Source of the DNA: a virus
IMG/VR virus record: IMGVR_UViG_3300014501_000005
Coordinates: 1-62,152 of that record
DNA length: 62,152 nucleotides
Direction: 5' to 3' (one strand)
This document shows, in pieces, positions 33,621-41,003 of the stretch. A program made the translations under genes and the position numbers. Each line of letters starts with the position of its first letter. Position 1 is the first letter of the stretch. The notes under the pieces were generated by a model, which did not search any database, was not told the DNA's origin, and saw nothing but the letters and a program-made list of their open reading frames with translations.

Positions 33621-33923
33621 ATGGCACTTAAAGACACGATTGTTTCATTGGCGACTGGGATTGATCCGAAGGCGTTGACGTACAAGAACGATACCAAAAA
33701 CCGTCCAATGGCAACTAGCAGAAACATTGGCGTGATTCAAGAAGGCGTTCCGGTTCCGGGATTGGCTGGCAAGGTTGGACGGATGCAAGCTACGTTTTGC
33801 GTGAATTATCTCAATATCGTTTCGGCTGAGGAATATGAAGTTAAGGCCGAATCACGGGAAGCATCGGAGCTTGAGACGCTTAAGGCGTTGCTGGCGAAGT
33901 ACGGGAATCCGGATCAGGAATAA
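33621..33923 (+). CDS. Hypothetical early protein (100 aa)
   Basis: From ATG 33621 with an excellent GGAGGAT site: MALKDTIVSLATGIDPKALT and a C-terminal charged helix (SELETLKALLAKYG). No motif recognised. Confidence 0.6.
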   Translation: MALKDTIVSLATGIDPKALTYKNDTKNRPMATSRNIGVIQEGVPVPGLAGKVGRMQATFCVNYLNIVSAEEYEVKAESREASELETLKALLAKYGNPDQE

Positions 33924-33932
33924 CCGAATAAA

Positions 33933-33990
33933 GTAAATTGCCTGTGGATGCTATAACCCATGAGGACTAGCATCCATCGGGGGAGTTTAC
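33933..33990 (+). ncRNA. Structured leader hairpin
   Basis: Outer arms GTAAA (33933) and TTTAC (33986), inner 8-bp stem TGGATGCT/AGCATCCA (33945-33952, 33969-33976). Lies just before the GGAGG of the next gene, so it may control its translation or protect the mRNA end. Confidence 0.55.
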
Positions 33991-34010
33991 TTTGATTGGA
34001 GGACGCTAAA

Positions 34011-34232
34011 ATGCAATGGAAGCTAAAGATTGCGCTTGGGATGAGTGCCTTGGTGTTGGGATTGCTGTTTAGTCTCACACTAGCGTACGGGCAAACGCTG
34101 GCTAAACTGTACAAAACAAGCAATTTAGGCCCGAATGTTGTTGCTGTGGCGTGTTTTTATAGCGGTGATCCGGTGGTTGATAAGCATGGGAGTTTGATAA
34201 TCGTGAGTTGTCCAAGCATAAACACGAAGTAA
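34011..34232 (+). CDS. Small secreted or membrane-anchored early protein (73 aa)
   Basis: From ATG 34011 after GGAGGA: MQWKLKIALGMSALVLGLLF then SLTLAYGQTLA, a signal peptide with a likely Ala-X-Ala-type cut or a membrane anchor. The short exported domain has two Cys (VACFYSGD ... IIVSCPS). Unknown; superinfection exclusion is one option. Confidence 0.6.
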   Translation: MQWKLKIALGMSALVLGLLFSLTLAYGQTLAKLYKTSNLGPNVVAVACFYSGDPVVDKHGSLIIVSCPSINTK

Positions 34233-34298
34233 GCTTCAATACGGGCGATTATTCCACCTAAAGAGGGTCTATAGTCGCTCGAATGAAGTTTATTTTGG
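34233..34298 (+). ncRNA. Leader hairpin containing a dispersed repeat
   Basis: Outer CTTCA/TGAAG and inner GGGCGATT/AGTCGCTC (8 pairs with two G-U) enclose repeat copy 10. Followed by TTTTGGAGGAT and the next start codon, the same design as the leader at 33933. Confidence 0.45.
34254..34269 (-). repeat. Dispersed bipartite repeat, copy 10
   Basis: Reverse orientation, 5-base spacer, intergenic, in the loop of a hairpin. Confidence 0.9.
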
Positions 34299-34304
34299 AG
34301 GATT

Positions 34305-34427
34305 ATGACAGACAAATCACTGGTTGTGTGGACCATTGTTATCTTTGGCGTAAGTACAATAGTTGCAATTTTGCTTTATGCGGCGATTGGTTATGCTATT
34401 GTTCATTTTATTACTAAACTTTGGTAA
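34305..34427 (+). CDS. Single-pass membrane peptide (40 aa)
   Basis: MTDKSLVVWTIVIFGVSTIV and on; one long membrane helix. Strong GGAGGA. Unknown. Confidence 0.6.
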   Translation: MTDKSLVVWTIVIFGVSTIVAILLYAAIGYAIVHFITKLW

Positions 34428-34440
34428 ATTGGAGGTTACA

Positions 34441-34782
34441 ATGACGCGCAGAAAGTTTTCTCAACGGGATTATGATGCAATTGATCGGATGCAAAAGCAT
34501 AATCTTGGGGGGCAGTTTCGGGATGCCGTTTCCGATGACACGCCGATTGATGAGTTTCGGCGGAGATTAGTGAAAAGGCATGTTGCGGCTAAGATGACGC
34601 TTGCTAAGGTTGCGGCTAGGAAGATTACGTGGATATTCCTCCAGCAAGGGATTAAGCGTGGGGATTTGCTGGTTGAGAGTAATGTATATTTGAATTCCAT
34701 CATTCGCAAGTACGGCATTGAGCCGTTGCTTTGGGATTTTACACGCAAGGTGATTAAAGAGAAACTGAAGGAGCAAGCATAA
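34441..34782 (+). CDS. Basic helical early protein (113 aa)
   Basis: From ATG 34441 after GGAGG; the frame opens further upstream within the previous gene. MTRRKFSQRDYDAIDRMQKH, RRRLVKRHVAAKMTLAKVAA and a C-terminal RKVIKEKLKEQA. Helical and basic, possibly DNA- or RNA-binding. Stop fused to the next start (TAATG). Confidence 0.65.
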   Translation: MTRRKFSQRDYDAIDRMQKHNLGGQFRDAVSDDTPIDEFRRRLVKRHVAAKMTLAKVAARKITWIFLQQGIKRGDLLVESNVYLNSIIRKYGIEPLLWDFTRKVIKEKLKEQA

Positions 34783-34961
34783 TGGACGAATTAAACGATG
34801 ACACGATATTTATTACAACATCCGAGGATGGATTTGAGGTTTACTATCCGAATTCTAATGTGCCAGATGTGTATTTGAGCGTGGACGATATGCTGAGGCA
34901 TGTTAGGGCGAAATTGCAATCCATGAAGTTTAAGGATGATAATATTGCTGGGGGTGTTTAA
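34782..34961 (+). CDS. Small acidic protein (59 aa)
   Basis: MDELNDDTIFITTSEDGFEV, acidic, no motif. TAATG joints at both ends support it. Confidence 0.6.
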   Translation: MDELNDDTIFITTSEDGFEVYYPNSNVPDVYLSVDDMLRHVRAKLQSMKFKDDNIAGGV

Positions 34962-35377
34962 TGGGATTGTATAATCGAAAGCTATTCGACAAGCATATGG
35001 ATGCTATTGATGCGGCATCCAGTTGTATCTCAGCTGCCATTAGTGGGGATGAGTATGCTGGTAGGATTGCGCATAGGCTGGATGATTTTGTTGAAATATC
35101 GGAGTTGTTCGTTAAGAACAAACGAGATATGAGAGATGTGGCTAGGACGTTTCATCGGTTGGTGATTGGTTGTAAGGTGAGTGGATTGGAATCGTTTAAG
35201 CTTGAAAGCATACTTGAACGATGTAGATTGAAAGTTAAGGGCCGGTTGTTTATGACACGGATGATATTGGCTGAGGGCGATGCGAAGGCTAAGTGTAATG
35301 AGCCGGATAATCATACGCAGCCATGCAAGTGTAGGCCATTGAGATTAAAACAGCTAGCAGATCAGGAGCAATCATGA
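34961..35377 (+). CDS. Hypothetical helical protein
   Basis: 138 residues, helical (LFDKHMDAIDAASSCISAAI; RDVARTFHRLVIGCKVSG), C-terminal Cys/His cluster (CNEPDNHTQPCKC) that may bind zinc. Unknown. Confidence 0.6.
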   Translation: MGLYNRKLFDKHMDAIDAASSCISAAISGDEYAGRIAHRLDDFVEISELFVKNKRDMRDVARTFHRLVIGCKVSGLESFKLESILERCRLKVKGRLFMTRMILAEGDAKAKCNEPDNHTQPCKCRPLRLKQLADQEQS

Positions 35378-35520
35378 ACCAAGACGGGATGCTGGAGTGT
35401 GAAGATTTGATAGAAGTGTTTATGCGTTTCAAGAGTGGTACCTTCGTAAACTGGCCTGCTATTACTAAGGAACTAAATCGTCGTATGTTCCCGCTAGAAA
35501 CGCCAAAGGAGAAGCCATGA
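35374..35520 (+). CDS. Small hypothetical protein (48 aa)
   Basis: MNQDGMLECEDLIEVFMRFK and WPAITKELNRRMFPLE. ATGA overlap at both ends. Unknown. Confidence 0.6.
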   Translation: MNQDGMLECEDLIEVFMRFKSGTFVNWPAITKELNRRMFPLETPKEKP

Positions 35521-35681
35521 ACGAGAAAGATAAGATAATCCAATCCCTAGGGGATGCATATCGATATTGTGATGACGCTGAACGTGCGGGGATTATGATT
35601 GCTGCGCATATGATTGCGGTAGATCAGAAGTGGAAACCGAAGAAGTTTCAGGCGGAGGTTAGAAAGGCGGGGACAAGATGA
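35517..35681 (+). CDS. Small hypothetical protein (54 aa)
   Basis: MNEKDKIIQSLGDAYRYCDD, helical, ATGA overlaps. Unknown. Confidence 0.6.
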   Translation: MNEKDKIIQSLGDAYRYCDDAERAGIMIAAHMIAVDQKWKPKKFQAEVRKAGTR

Positions 35682-35818
35682 AAGACAACGTAAATTGGAT
35701 ATTGTACGATATTGAACTCTCAATGCGCTATCTCAAGAGTATGCACATAATCGAAGCGTATGAACTTTTAATACGAGTAGTAGTGGAATTAAAAGAAATA
35801 CGAAAAGGTTTACAATGA
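35678..35818 (+). CDS. Small helical protein (46 aa)
   Basis: MKDNVNWILYDIELSMRYLK then a Leu/Val/Lys helix. ATGA overlap with both neighbours. The next 20-codon frame (35815-35877, MIFLTMFLFATFVWLCVWRP) is a membrane peptide that may also be translated. Confidence 0.55.
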   Translation: MKDNVNWILYDIELSMRYLKSMHIIEAYELLIRVVVELKEIRKGLQ

Positions 35819-35877
35819 TTTTTCTAACGATGTTTTTATTCGCAACGTTTGTTTGGTTGTGTGTTTGGAGGCCGTGA

Positions 35878-36066
35878 ATGTCAACGATAATTGAAGAATT
35901 CGCAACGCGTGAGGATCGGGACATACGTTATAAAGTATTGAGAGAAAAGCGTCAAAAGCATGTCGGTAAGTTTTCTACGTCCAAACTGCATGAATACGTG
36001 ATTCCTGAAACGGGCGAGATTAAGACCATTGGAGTGGACGTTTATTGTGTTAGCATCGGGGTTTAA
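35878..36066 (+). CDS. Small hypothetical protein (62 aa)
   Basis: MSTIIEEFATREDRDIRYKV then KHVGKFSTSKLHEYVIPETG. Basic/acidic mixed helix and short sheet. Unknown. Confidence 0.55.
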   Translation: MSTIIEEFATREDRDIRYKVLREKRQKHVGKFSTSKLHEYVIPETGEIKTIGVDVYCVSIGV

Positions 36067-36068
36067 TG

Positions 36069-36085
36069 GACCCATTAGGAGGTGG
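36069..36085 (+). repeat. Dispersed bipartite repeat, copy 11 (also a ribosome site)
   Basis: GACCC, 6-base spacer ending GG, AGGTGG. The AGGAGGTGG end lies 5 bases before ATG 36090, so this copy doubles as a Shine-Dalgarno. Confidence 0.9.
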
Positions 36086-36089
36086 ATTT

Positions 36090-36494
36090 ATGAGAGTTTT
36101 AGTTTGTGGGGATAGGAATTGGACGAATCAAGCCATTATATTACGTGAATTGCATACGGTAGAAGATGAATTTGACGAATACATCACGGTTGTAATCCAC
36201 GGCGATGCGAGGGGCGCGGATACACTAGCGGGATTGGCTGCAAGACAAATGTGTGGCTATGAACATCCCAAGGAACAGGTTGACGATAATACGCCGAAGC
36301 TTGAGGTCTATCCCGCTCAATGGGACAAGTTTGGTCGAGCGGCTGGGCCAATTCGCAATCAACAGATGTTGGACGAGGGGAAGCCGGATTTGGTGTTGGC
36401 GTTTCATGCGGATATTGAGAATTCCAAGGGCACGAAGGATATGGTTAATCGCGCGAGAAAAGCCGGGATTCCGGTTAAGGTTTTTGGAGTATAA
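36090..36494 (+). CDS. DUF2493/SLOG-family protein
   Basis: 134 residues from ATG 36090. MRVLVCGDRNW, TVVIHGDARGADTLAGLAAR and FGRAAGPIRNQQML ... PDLVLAF match the YspA-type SLOG Rossmann-like family that binds nucleotide-derived ligands. The alternative ATG 36066 (TAATG with the previous gene) adds eight non-family residues. Function in phages unknown; SLOG proteins often link to nucleotide signalling. Confidence 0.85.
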   Translation: MRVLVCGDRNWTNQAIILRELHTVEDEFDEYITVVIHGDARGADTLAGLAARQMCGYEHPKEQVDDNTPKLEVYPAQWDKFGRAAGPIRNQQMLDEGKPDLVLAFHADIENSKGTKDMVNRARKAGIPVKVFGV

Positions 36495-36495
36495 C

Positions 36496-36816
36496 GTGGA
36501 TTTGCATAGACAATATTGGCAATGTCCACAGTGTCAAGAAACACTTGGTGCGTTTACAGATACGAACTTGGAGATTATCAAACGAATGCATCTGGATGCG
36601 CATCATAAGCTTTGGATCGGACAGAATCCGTTTGATTATTTGCATTTGAACAACCATACACGGTATTTGCGGGAATCGACCGGACAATGGGAGGACTGGA
36701 GTGATGTGGAGTTTTTGACTGGATGCGGGATTGCAGTTGAGTTTGAGGACAAACGAACAACAGAACAGCTTGAGAAACGGTATAAGCCAAGAGATAACTT
36801 TGCGGGAGGGTTTTGA
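36496..36816 (+). CDS. C2H2-like zinc-finger early protein
   Basis: 106 residues with GTG start at 36496, two bases after the upstream stop. MDLHRQYWQCPQCQETLGAF and IIKRMHLDAHHKLW give CPQC plus H..DAHH, a zinc-finger-like set. The C-terminal region is polar. The frame upstream of this start lies inside the previous gene and is not used. Confidence 0.65.
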   Translation: MDLHRQYWQCPQCQETLGAFTDTNLEIIKRMHLDAHHKLWIGQNPFDYLHLNNHTRYLRESTGQWEDWSDVEFLTGCGIAVEFEDKRTTEQLEKRYKPRDNFAGGF

Positions 36817-36890
36817 TGCGCTGGATCGAGTTGGATGAGGATTATACGTGGTTTATTGATAATGGTGTAGACGATGAACGACAACCTTAA
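36816..36890 (+). CDS. Very small ORF (24 aa)
   Basis: MRWIELDEDYTWFIDNGVDD; TGATG joint with the previous gene. A 16-codon frame (36874-36924) overlaps its end and links to the next gene. Low confidence. Confidence 0.35.
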   Translation: MRWIELDEDYTWFIDNGVDDERQP

Positions 36891-36920
36891 CGATCTTTGG
36901 ATTGATGTTGGCGGTGAGGC

Positions 36921-37076
36921 GTGAGCGATAAGCAAACCGCGTTGGAGATGCTTGAGGCTCTTCCATACTATCAATACAGTTCACACTATGAACTTTGCAA
37001 GCGCATATATCAAATCGTCGCCAAGCTACGCGAGGAACAGGATACATATGAGCGAAGTCATCCAAGGCGAGATTGA
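36921..37076 (+). CDS. Small helical protein (51 aa)
   Basis: GTG start overlapping the preceding small frame's stop (GTGA). MSDKQTALEMLEALPYYQYS and YELCKRIYQIVAKLREEQDT. A 27-codon frame with CEQCAK (37048-37131) overlaps its end. Unknown. Confidence 0.45.
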   Translation: MSDKQTALEMLEALPYYQYSSHYELCKRIYQIVAKLREEQDTYERSHPRRD

Positions 37077-37155
37077 CGTTAGGTCGAGATGTGAGCAATG
37101 CGCGAAGGATATTGAGGGAAGTTACCGATAAAATCTATGAATACGGGAGCCAAGA

Positions 37156-37338
37156 ATGAATGAATCAGCGTTGAAAATCAAGTTACAGGCGATTATCGGA
37201 CTTGCGAGTGAGATTACCGTGCATAACTTTGATTTGAACGCACGCGCTATTGAGGCTTTGGCTGAGAATACGATTGAAGAAATGATGATTGAGAGCAAAA
37301 TGGCGACCAGGATTGAGAATGCGCCATTTAGAGCGTGA
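37156..37338 (+). CDS. Small helical protein (60 aa)
   Basis: MNESALKIKLQAIIGLASEI and an acidic helix (AIEALAENTIEEMMIESKM). Fits between neighbours on the early strand. Unknown. Confidence 0.5.
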   Translation: MNESALKIKLQAIIGLASEITVHNFDLNARAIEALAENTIEEMMIESKMATRIENAPFRA

Positions 37339-37339
37339 T

Positions 37340-37693
37340 ATGGGCAGCGAATGGACAAACGGTGAGGTTGATTGGAAAGAGCGTTGTGAGCAAACGATCA
37401 ATCCGACGACTAAATATCCAACTAAGTGCAATGGATTCTTAATGGTAAGTTGGTTTTCGACGCTGATTCCCGATAGATGGTGCAAGAAAACTGAGTGTAT
37501 TACTTGTCATAATCGGACGTTTAAGCATATCTCAGTTGCGTCAAAGACAGATGCTCCTTTTTACAAGGAAGGACCTAAAGCTGCGGGGATGTTAGAATGT
37601 CCAACTTGTCATGTGTTTGTTAATAAAGTCAGCCATCATCGAGGGGCTTTGATGTGTGATTATTGTATAAATGCTAATGTGGAGGTTTATTGA
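37340..37693 (+). CDS. Zinc-ribbon early protein (117 aa)
   Basis: From ATG 37340: MGSEWTNGEVDWKERCEQTI; CNGFLMVSWFSTL; WCKKTECITCHN; then LECPTCHVFV and LMCDYCIN. At least two CxxC pairs. Immediately upstream of the first amidoligase and overlapping it (TGATG). Confidence 0.65.
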   Translation: MGSEWTNGEVDWKERCEQTINPTTKYPTKCNGFLMVSWFSTLIPDRWCKKTECITCHNRTFKHISVASKTDAPFYKEGPKAAGMLECPTCHVFVNKVSHHRGALMCDYCINANVEVY

Positions 37694-38739
37694 TGTTGAA
37701 AGCAAAGAATCCAGTTGGGGATAGGTTTATTGCGAATATCGGTCAGCCAACAATCGGAACTGATCCGGAGGTGTTTGCATTGGACGGTAAAGGGAAGTTG
37801 TTTCCGGCGTTTGAGTTTTTACCGCCAAAGCACGCGCCACATATTAACAATCACAAATGGGGTACAACGAACTCGTATTGGGATGGGTTTCAAGCGGAAT
37901 ATCGGTTTAGTCGGGGATATAGTTGTTTCATAGAATTGATGATGAATGTGCAAGATGGGTTGAATCAGATAGCAACTAAAGCGAAAGAGAAGGATGCAAA
38001 CGCTAAGTTAACGCTCAAAAACGTATTTCGCATACCTGCTAAGACGCTTAAGGATGCGTTTGATCCGCATGTTGAGCTTGGATGTGAGCCGAGTTTCAAT
38101 GCTTATGGATTAAAGGCAACGACTGTTGAGAATCCAAGGGAATTGAGATATCGGTTTGCCGGTGGGCATATGCATTTTGGAACCGATTACGCAGTTCGGG
38201 ATCGTGAAATTGCGGTTAAGACATTGGATAAGATTCTTGGACTTTGGAGCATTGGAGCGGCCAAATCGATTGATAATCCAATCAGGCGACGATATTATGG
38301 GTTGCCGGGTGAGTATCGGAAGCCAAAGTATGGTGTTGAATATCGGGTTTTGAGTAACTTTTGGCTATCGCATCCAATTGTTTATCAGGCAACGTGGGAG
38401 ATTGGGCGGATGGTTGCAATGTTTGCATATAGCAAGTTCGCTGATCTTTGGGTTGCGCCGGAGGAGATGGTTATTGAGGCGATTACAAACTCCGATACGA
38501 AGATAGCTAAGAAGTTGTTAGAGTTGAATAAACCGATTTTCCTGTGGCTGTTTGGGCAACGGGGATGGAGTTTGCCAGAGCGAGAGCGGTTGTTTAATGT
38601 TGGGATTGATGGAATTGAATCCATTATTCGCGATCCAGAGGATATTGAAGGGAATTGGAAGGGAAAGATTGATCCTTGGGGCCATGATAAACAGCATACT
38701 TGGTTGGGGTTTGTAACGAGCGGAGATAAGCTAATCTAA
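37693..38739 (+). CDS. Phage amidoligase, COOH-NH2 ligase type 2-like (first)
   Basis: 348 residues from ATG 37693. IGTDPEVFALDGKGKLFPAF near the N-terminus carries the DPE metal/ATP-site motif. RFAGGHMHFGTDYA near residue 155 and YGVEYRVLSNFW near residue 215 complete the glutamine-synthetase-like fold signature of this family (PF14395 type, known from phiEco32-like phages). It would join a carboxyl to an amine using ATP, forming amide bonds in small peptides or on a macromolecule. A second paralogue lies at 41508. The island also holds amidotransferase, ATP-grasp and gamma-glutamylcyclotransferase genes. Substrate unknown. Confidence 0.85.
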   Translation: MLKAKNPVGDRFIANIGQPTIGTDPEVFALDGKGKLFPAFEFLPPKHAPHINNHKWGTTNSYWDGFQAEYRFSRGYSCFIELMMNVQDGLNQIATKAKEKDANAKLTLKNVFRIPAKTLKDAFDPHVELGCEPSFNAYGLKATTVENPRELRYRFAGGHMHFGTDYAVRDREIAVKTLDKILGLWSIGAAKSIDNPIRRRYYGLPGEYRKPKYGVEYRVLSNFWLSHPIVYQATWEIGRMVAMFAYSKFADLWVAPEEMVIEAITNSDTKIAKKLLELNKPIFLWLFGQRGWSLPERERLFNVGIDGIESIIRDPEDIEGNWKGKIDPWGHDKQHTWLGFVTSGDKLI

Positions 38740-39017
38740 TGAAAATCACATGCCCAATCTGCCGGGGACGATTTTTTCTCAATCATAAGGTTGTGAAGTC
38801 GATTGGGCGATGTCCAATGTGTGATGATAACAAGTTTGTGGATACGGAGATTGTGTGCGCATGTGGACGGCCAGTTGTGAAAATGGTTGAGGGGACGCTG
38901 GTTTGCGCCGCTAATGACTGCGCGAAACGTGCGGTTACGCTGAAGGACAAAAAGATTGATGTTGTTCAACAAGAGTTTGATGCGTTTGGGGAAGGCAGCA
39001 TTTATTGTGGACACTAA
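38739..39017 (+). CDS. Zinc-ribbon protein
   Basis: 92 residues with three or four metal sites: CPICRGRFF, GRCPMCDDNKF, CACGRP, LVCAANDCAK. Start overlaps the amidoligase stop by one base (TAATG). Tight coupling suggests a shared pathway; role unknown. Confidence 0.75.
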   Translation: MKITCPICRGRFFLNHKVVKSIGRCPMCDDNKFVDTEIVCACGRPVVKMVEGTLVCAANDCAKRAVTLKDKKIDVVQQEFDAFGEGSIYCGH

Positions 39018-39326
39018 CGCCAAAAGTTCTGCCCGTTGTAGGGATGGAAACGCGCCCCGACGGTGGCAAGACCGCAGTGGCCCTGTATGGGCCAAGGAGG
39101 GGAACCTTCGCATCTTATCACTTTGTTTCGGTTGATGCGGGAATGGTTTTGCGATTAGGTCAATACTGAACGTGGAGAAAGTGCGGCTAAGTGTAAAAGC
39201 CCTCGGCCTTGGTCGAGGTTCTTACTGCGATTTCATTGAAGCGTTTAGCATATCTATGACCGGCTATTTCGATTAACTCAAACATCGGGACAGGACACAA
39301 ACTCTAGCGAACGGGCAGAAACTCCT
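39018..39326 (+). ncRNA. Large structured non-coding element, about 295 nt
   Basis: No credible gene. TTCTGCCCGTT (39027-39037) pairs perfectly with AACGGGCAGAA (39310-39320). Inside are GGCCC/GGGCC (near 39081), CGCATC/GATGCG (near 39108 and 39138), and CCTCG/CGAGG (near 39214). This is a closed multi-branch fold of a kind seen in stable RNAs. It is not a tRNA, and I could not match it to RNase P, tmRNA, group I intron or a known riboswitch. Confidence 0.65.
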
Positions 39327-39425
39327 ATGAATGAATGCATGTATTGTAAGACAAAGGCAACGGAAAAGCAATTGAAAGACCATGAATTATGGTGCGCGGT
39401 CAAAATTCACACGGATAAACGATGA
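39327..39425 (+). CDS. Minimal zinc-knuckle peptide (32 aa)
   Basis: MNECMYCKTKATEKQLKDHE then LWCAVKIH: CxxC ... H..WC is a compact zinc-binding set. Overlaps the next gene (ATGA). Real despite its size, in my view, because the metal ligands and the joint both fit. Confidence 0.6.
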   Translation: MNECMYCKTKATEKQLKDHELWCAVKIHTDKR

Positions 39426-39868
39426 TAGAGATATATACCGATATTTGGGATCATTACAACAAGCCGAATACGACTGTGTTGTTTACATATGCGACACAGT
39501 TGAAAAAGAATGGCTTGGCGTACATGGCGCGTGGGACATCTTGTCAAGCGAAGCATCGGATCGCGGGGATTGAGAAACGGTTAGGGAGAGCAATTTCTTT
39601 AAATGGCCCTCTAATACAAGCAATTTACCCGAATCTTTGGGCGTTTCCGACAAAGCAAAGGTGGTTTGGAGAGGCGCGTTTAAATATGATTATGATAAAC
39701 ATCCTACAGCTTACTGGATTAGCTGCTAACTCACCAACGATAAGATTTTATTTTCCTCGACCCGGATGCGGGCATGGGGGGTTGGATTATAGAGCGAGCG
39801 GGATCAGGACAGCTTTAATGGTATTGCCAGATAATGTTTTTGTTTGTTGTAAAAGGGAGAAGGAATGA
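39422..39868 (+). CDS. Possible macro-like/ADP-ribose-type protein
   Basis: 148 residues. MIEIYTDIWDHYNKPNTTVL; LQLTGLAANSPTIRFYFPRP; the C-terminal PGCGHGGLDYRASGIRTALM resembles the final glycine loop of a small phage family distantly similar to macro domains ('PGCG.GGLDW..V'). Tentative. Sits between the structured RNA and the cyclotransferase. Confidence 0.5.
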   Translation: MIEIYTDIWDHYNKPNTTVLFTYATQLKKNGLAYMARGTSCQAKHRIAGIEKRLGRAISLNGPLIQAIYPNLWAFPTKQRWFGEARLNMIMINILQLTGLAANSPTIRFYFPRPGCGHGGLDYRASGIRTALMVLPDNVFVCCKREKE

Positions 39869-40296
39869 AGCCAGCTAAGTTGTTTGTTTACGGTATCTTA
39901 AAGCGCGGGTATAGCCTTGATCTTGGGCAATTCCCTGAAACTTCATTCACCGGGGAAGCGTTTCTTCAAGGCGCACAGCTTCATGCAATTGGGAGTGGGG
40001 TTGGATTGAGGTTTGTCCTAGACCCATTGGAGGTGGCTCACGGGGAGGTTTGGGCGATTCCGGATAGCATGTGGGACTATCTCGATGAGATTGAGAGCAA
40101 TGGGAGGGTTTATACGCGCAAGATTGTGGATGTGAAACAGGAGTTTGCTACTGGGCCTGATTATGGCGGTGAAACACACACAGTCAAAGTATGGGTATAT
40201 GCTCATACCATGCTTGCTACTCAAGCGGAGTATGATAAGCATTATCCGAAAATTGAAGATGGGAGGTATGTTGGCTATGAGAAAACTCAAATTTAA
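39865..40296 (+). CDS. Gamma-glutamylcyclotransferase-like (GGCT/AIG2) protein
   Basis: 143 residues. LFVYGILKRGYSLD is the YG.LKRG substrate loop; WDYLDEIESNGRVYTRKIVD contains the expected catalytic Glu before the G..Y.R motif; VWVYAH ends the barrel. GGCT proteins cyclise gamma-glutamyl groups and release an amine, the reverse type of reaction to amidoligases. The same combination is a recognised neighbourhood. Repeat copy 12 lies within the gene. Confidence 0.85.
   Translation: MKPAKLFVYGILKRGYSLDLGQFPETSFTGEAFLQGAQLHAIGSGVGLRFVLDPLEVAHGEVWAIPDSMWDYLDEIESNGRVYTRKIVDVKQEFATGPDYGGETHTVKVWVYAHTMLATQAEYDKHYPKIEDGRYVGYEKTQI
40021..40036 (+). repeat. Dispersed bipartite repeat, copy 12
   Basis: GACCC, 5-base spacer, AGGTGG inside the cyclotransferase gene, same strand (codes LDPLEVAHG). 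Confidence 0.9.
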
Positions 40297-40429
40297 AGCA
40301 ACGAGTTGTTGTTTACGTTGTTCTTTTATATTATATAAACAGTATCGGTATAAAGATGTACCGAAACAAACCTATTGCTATTTTTGCGGTGGGCTAAATG
40401 AAACACGATTAGTGAGGCACCTACGATGA
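40277..40429 (+). CDS. Small zinc-ribbon protein (50 aa)
   Basis: MRKLKFKATSCCLRCSFILY and TYCYFCGGLNE: two CxxC pairs. Starts inside the cyclotransferase end (20-base overlap) and ends overlapping the next start. Confidence 0.6.
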   Translation: MRKLKFKATSCCLRCSFILYKQYRYKDVPKQTYCYFCGGLNETRLVRHLR

Positions 40430-40680
40430 TAAAACTCGATCAGCCAGTGGGTTCTGAAGGGCTTACGATTCAAGATTTGATAGTTACGCTTTTGAAGGAG
40501 CTGGCTAAGAACAACCTTCTTTGCACGGGGATTGTGTTAGATATCGACAATCCGGGCCAGTCCCGTATATTCGGGCATGGCAATGAGCAATCGATGGCCG
40601 CGATGTTGGAGATTGGCGTTAAGGGGTTGACGAAGGGAACGATTGGGGATATGCAAAGGTTTACACAGGGCGGCAATTAA
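40426..40680 (+). CDS. Hypothetical protein (84 aa)
   Basis: MIKLDQPVGSEGLTIQDLIV, helical with a central strand (CTGIVLDIDNPGQ). Unknown. Confidence 0.6.
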   Translation: MIKLDQPVGSEGLTIQDLIVTLLKELAKNNLLCTGIVLDIDNPGQSRIFGHGNEQSMAAMLEIGVKGLTKGTIGDMQRFTQGGN

Positions 40681-40922
40681 TCCACCTGAAAAGGGTCACT
40701 TAGACATTGGCGTACTGTAACTGACACGCCAATTTCGATAGCACCTCCCAAGGGTGCGGTCGATTAGCTCGCAAGGGGAAGCCTGCATTAGTGCAGCCAG
40801 TACCTGCTTACCGGACAATCGACAACCGGAGTCGATGAGCGAAAATAAACGTCCGAAGCACAATTGGGGGCGGAGGGTAGTTGAGACTTTTTAGCCCCCT
40901 TTAAATTTCTTTGGAGGATGAT
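40681..40922 (+). ncRNA. Structured non-coding element, about 230 nt
   Basis: Helices: ATTGGCGT/ACGCCAAT (about 40708 and 40727), GCACC/GGTGC, CTGCA/TGCAG, CGGAC enclosing ATCGAC/GTCGAT closed by GTCCG, and a final GGGGGC/GCCCCC followed by TTTAAATTT that could be a terminator or attenuator. It begins with repeat copy 13 and is followed by TTGGAGGATGAT and a start codon. No known RNA family recognised. Confidence 0.6.
40682..40697 (-). repeat. Dispersed bipartite repeat, copy 13
   Basis: Reverse orientation, 5-base spacer, at the 5' end of the structured element. Confidence 0.9.
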
Positions 40923-41003
40923 ATGTTCTGGAGAGTATATCTAGCGCTTTTAGGTATGGCGCTGTTTGGGTTTGGGGCTGGATTCCTTATTGGGAGAATG
41001 TAA
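40923..41003 (+). CDS. Membrane peptide (26 aa)
   Basis: MFWRVYLALLGMALFGFGAG then FLIGRM: one membrane helix. Strong GGAGGA and exact abutment to the next gene support it. Confidence 0.5.
   Translation: MFWRVYLALLGMALFGFGAGFLIGRM

Noticed and set aside
36253-36495. Upstream extension of the zinc-finger ORF over the SLOG gene
   Set aside because: It is a shadow of the DUF2493/SLOG gene; the GTG at 36496 just after that gene's stop is the sensible start.
40831-40850. GATGAGCGAAAATAAAC as a second hammerhead core
   Set aside because: The bases before GATGA are TC, not CU, and no GUH cleavage triplet or third stem fits. It is only a superficial match.
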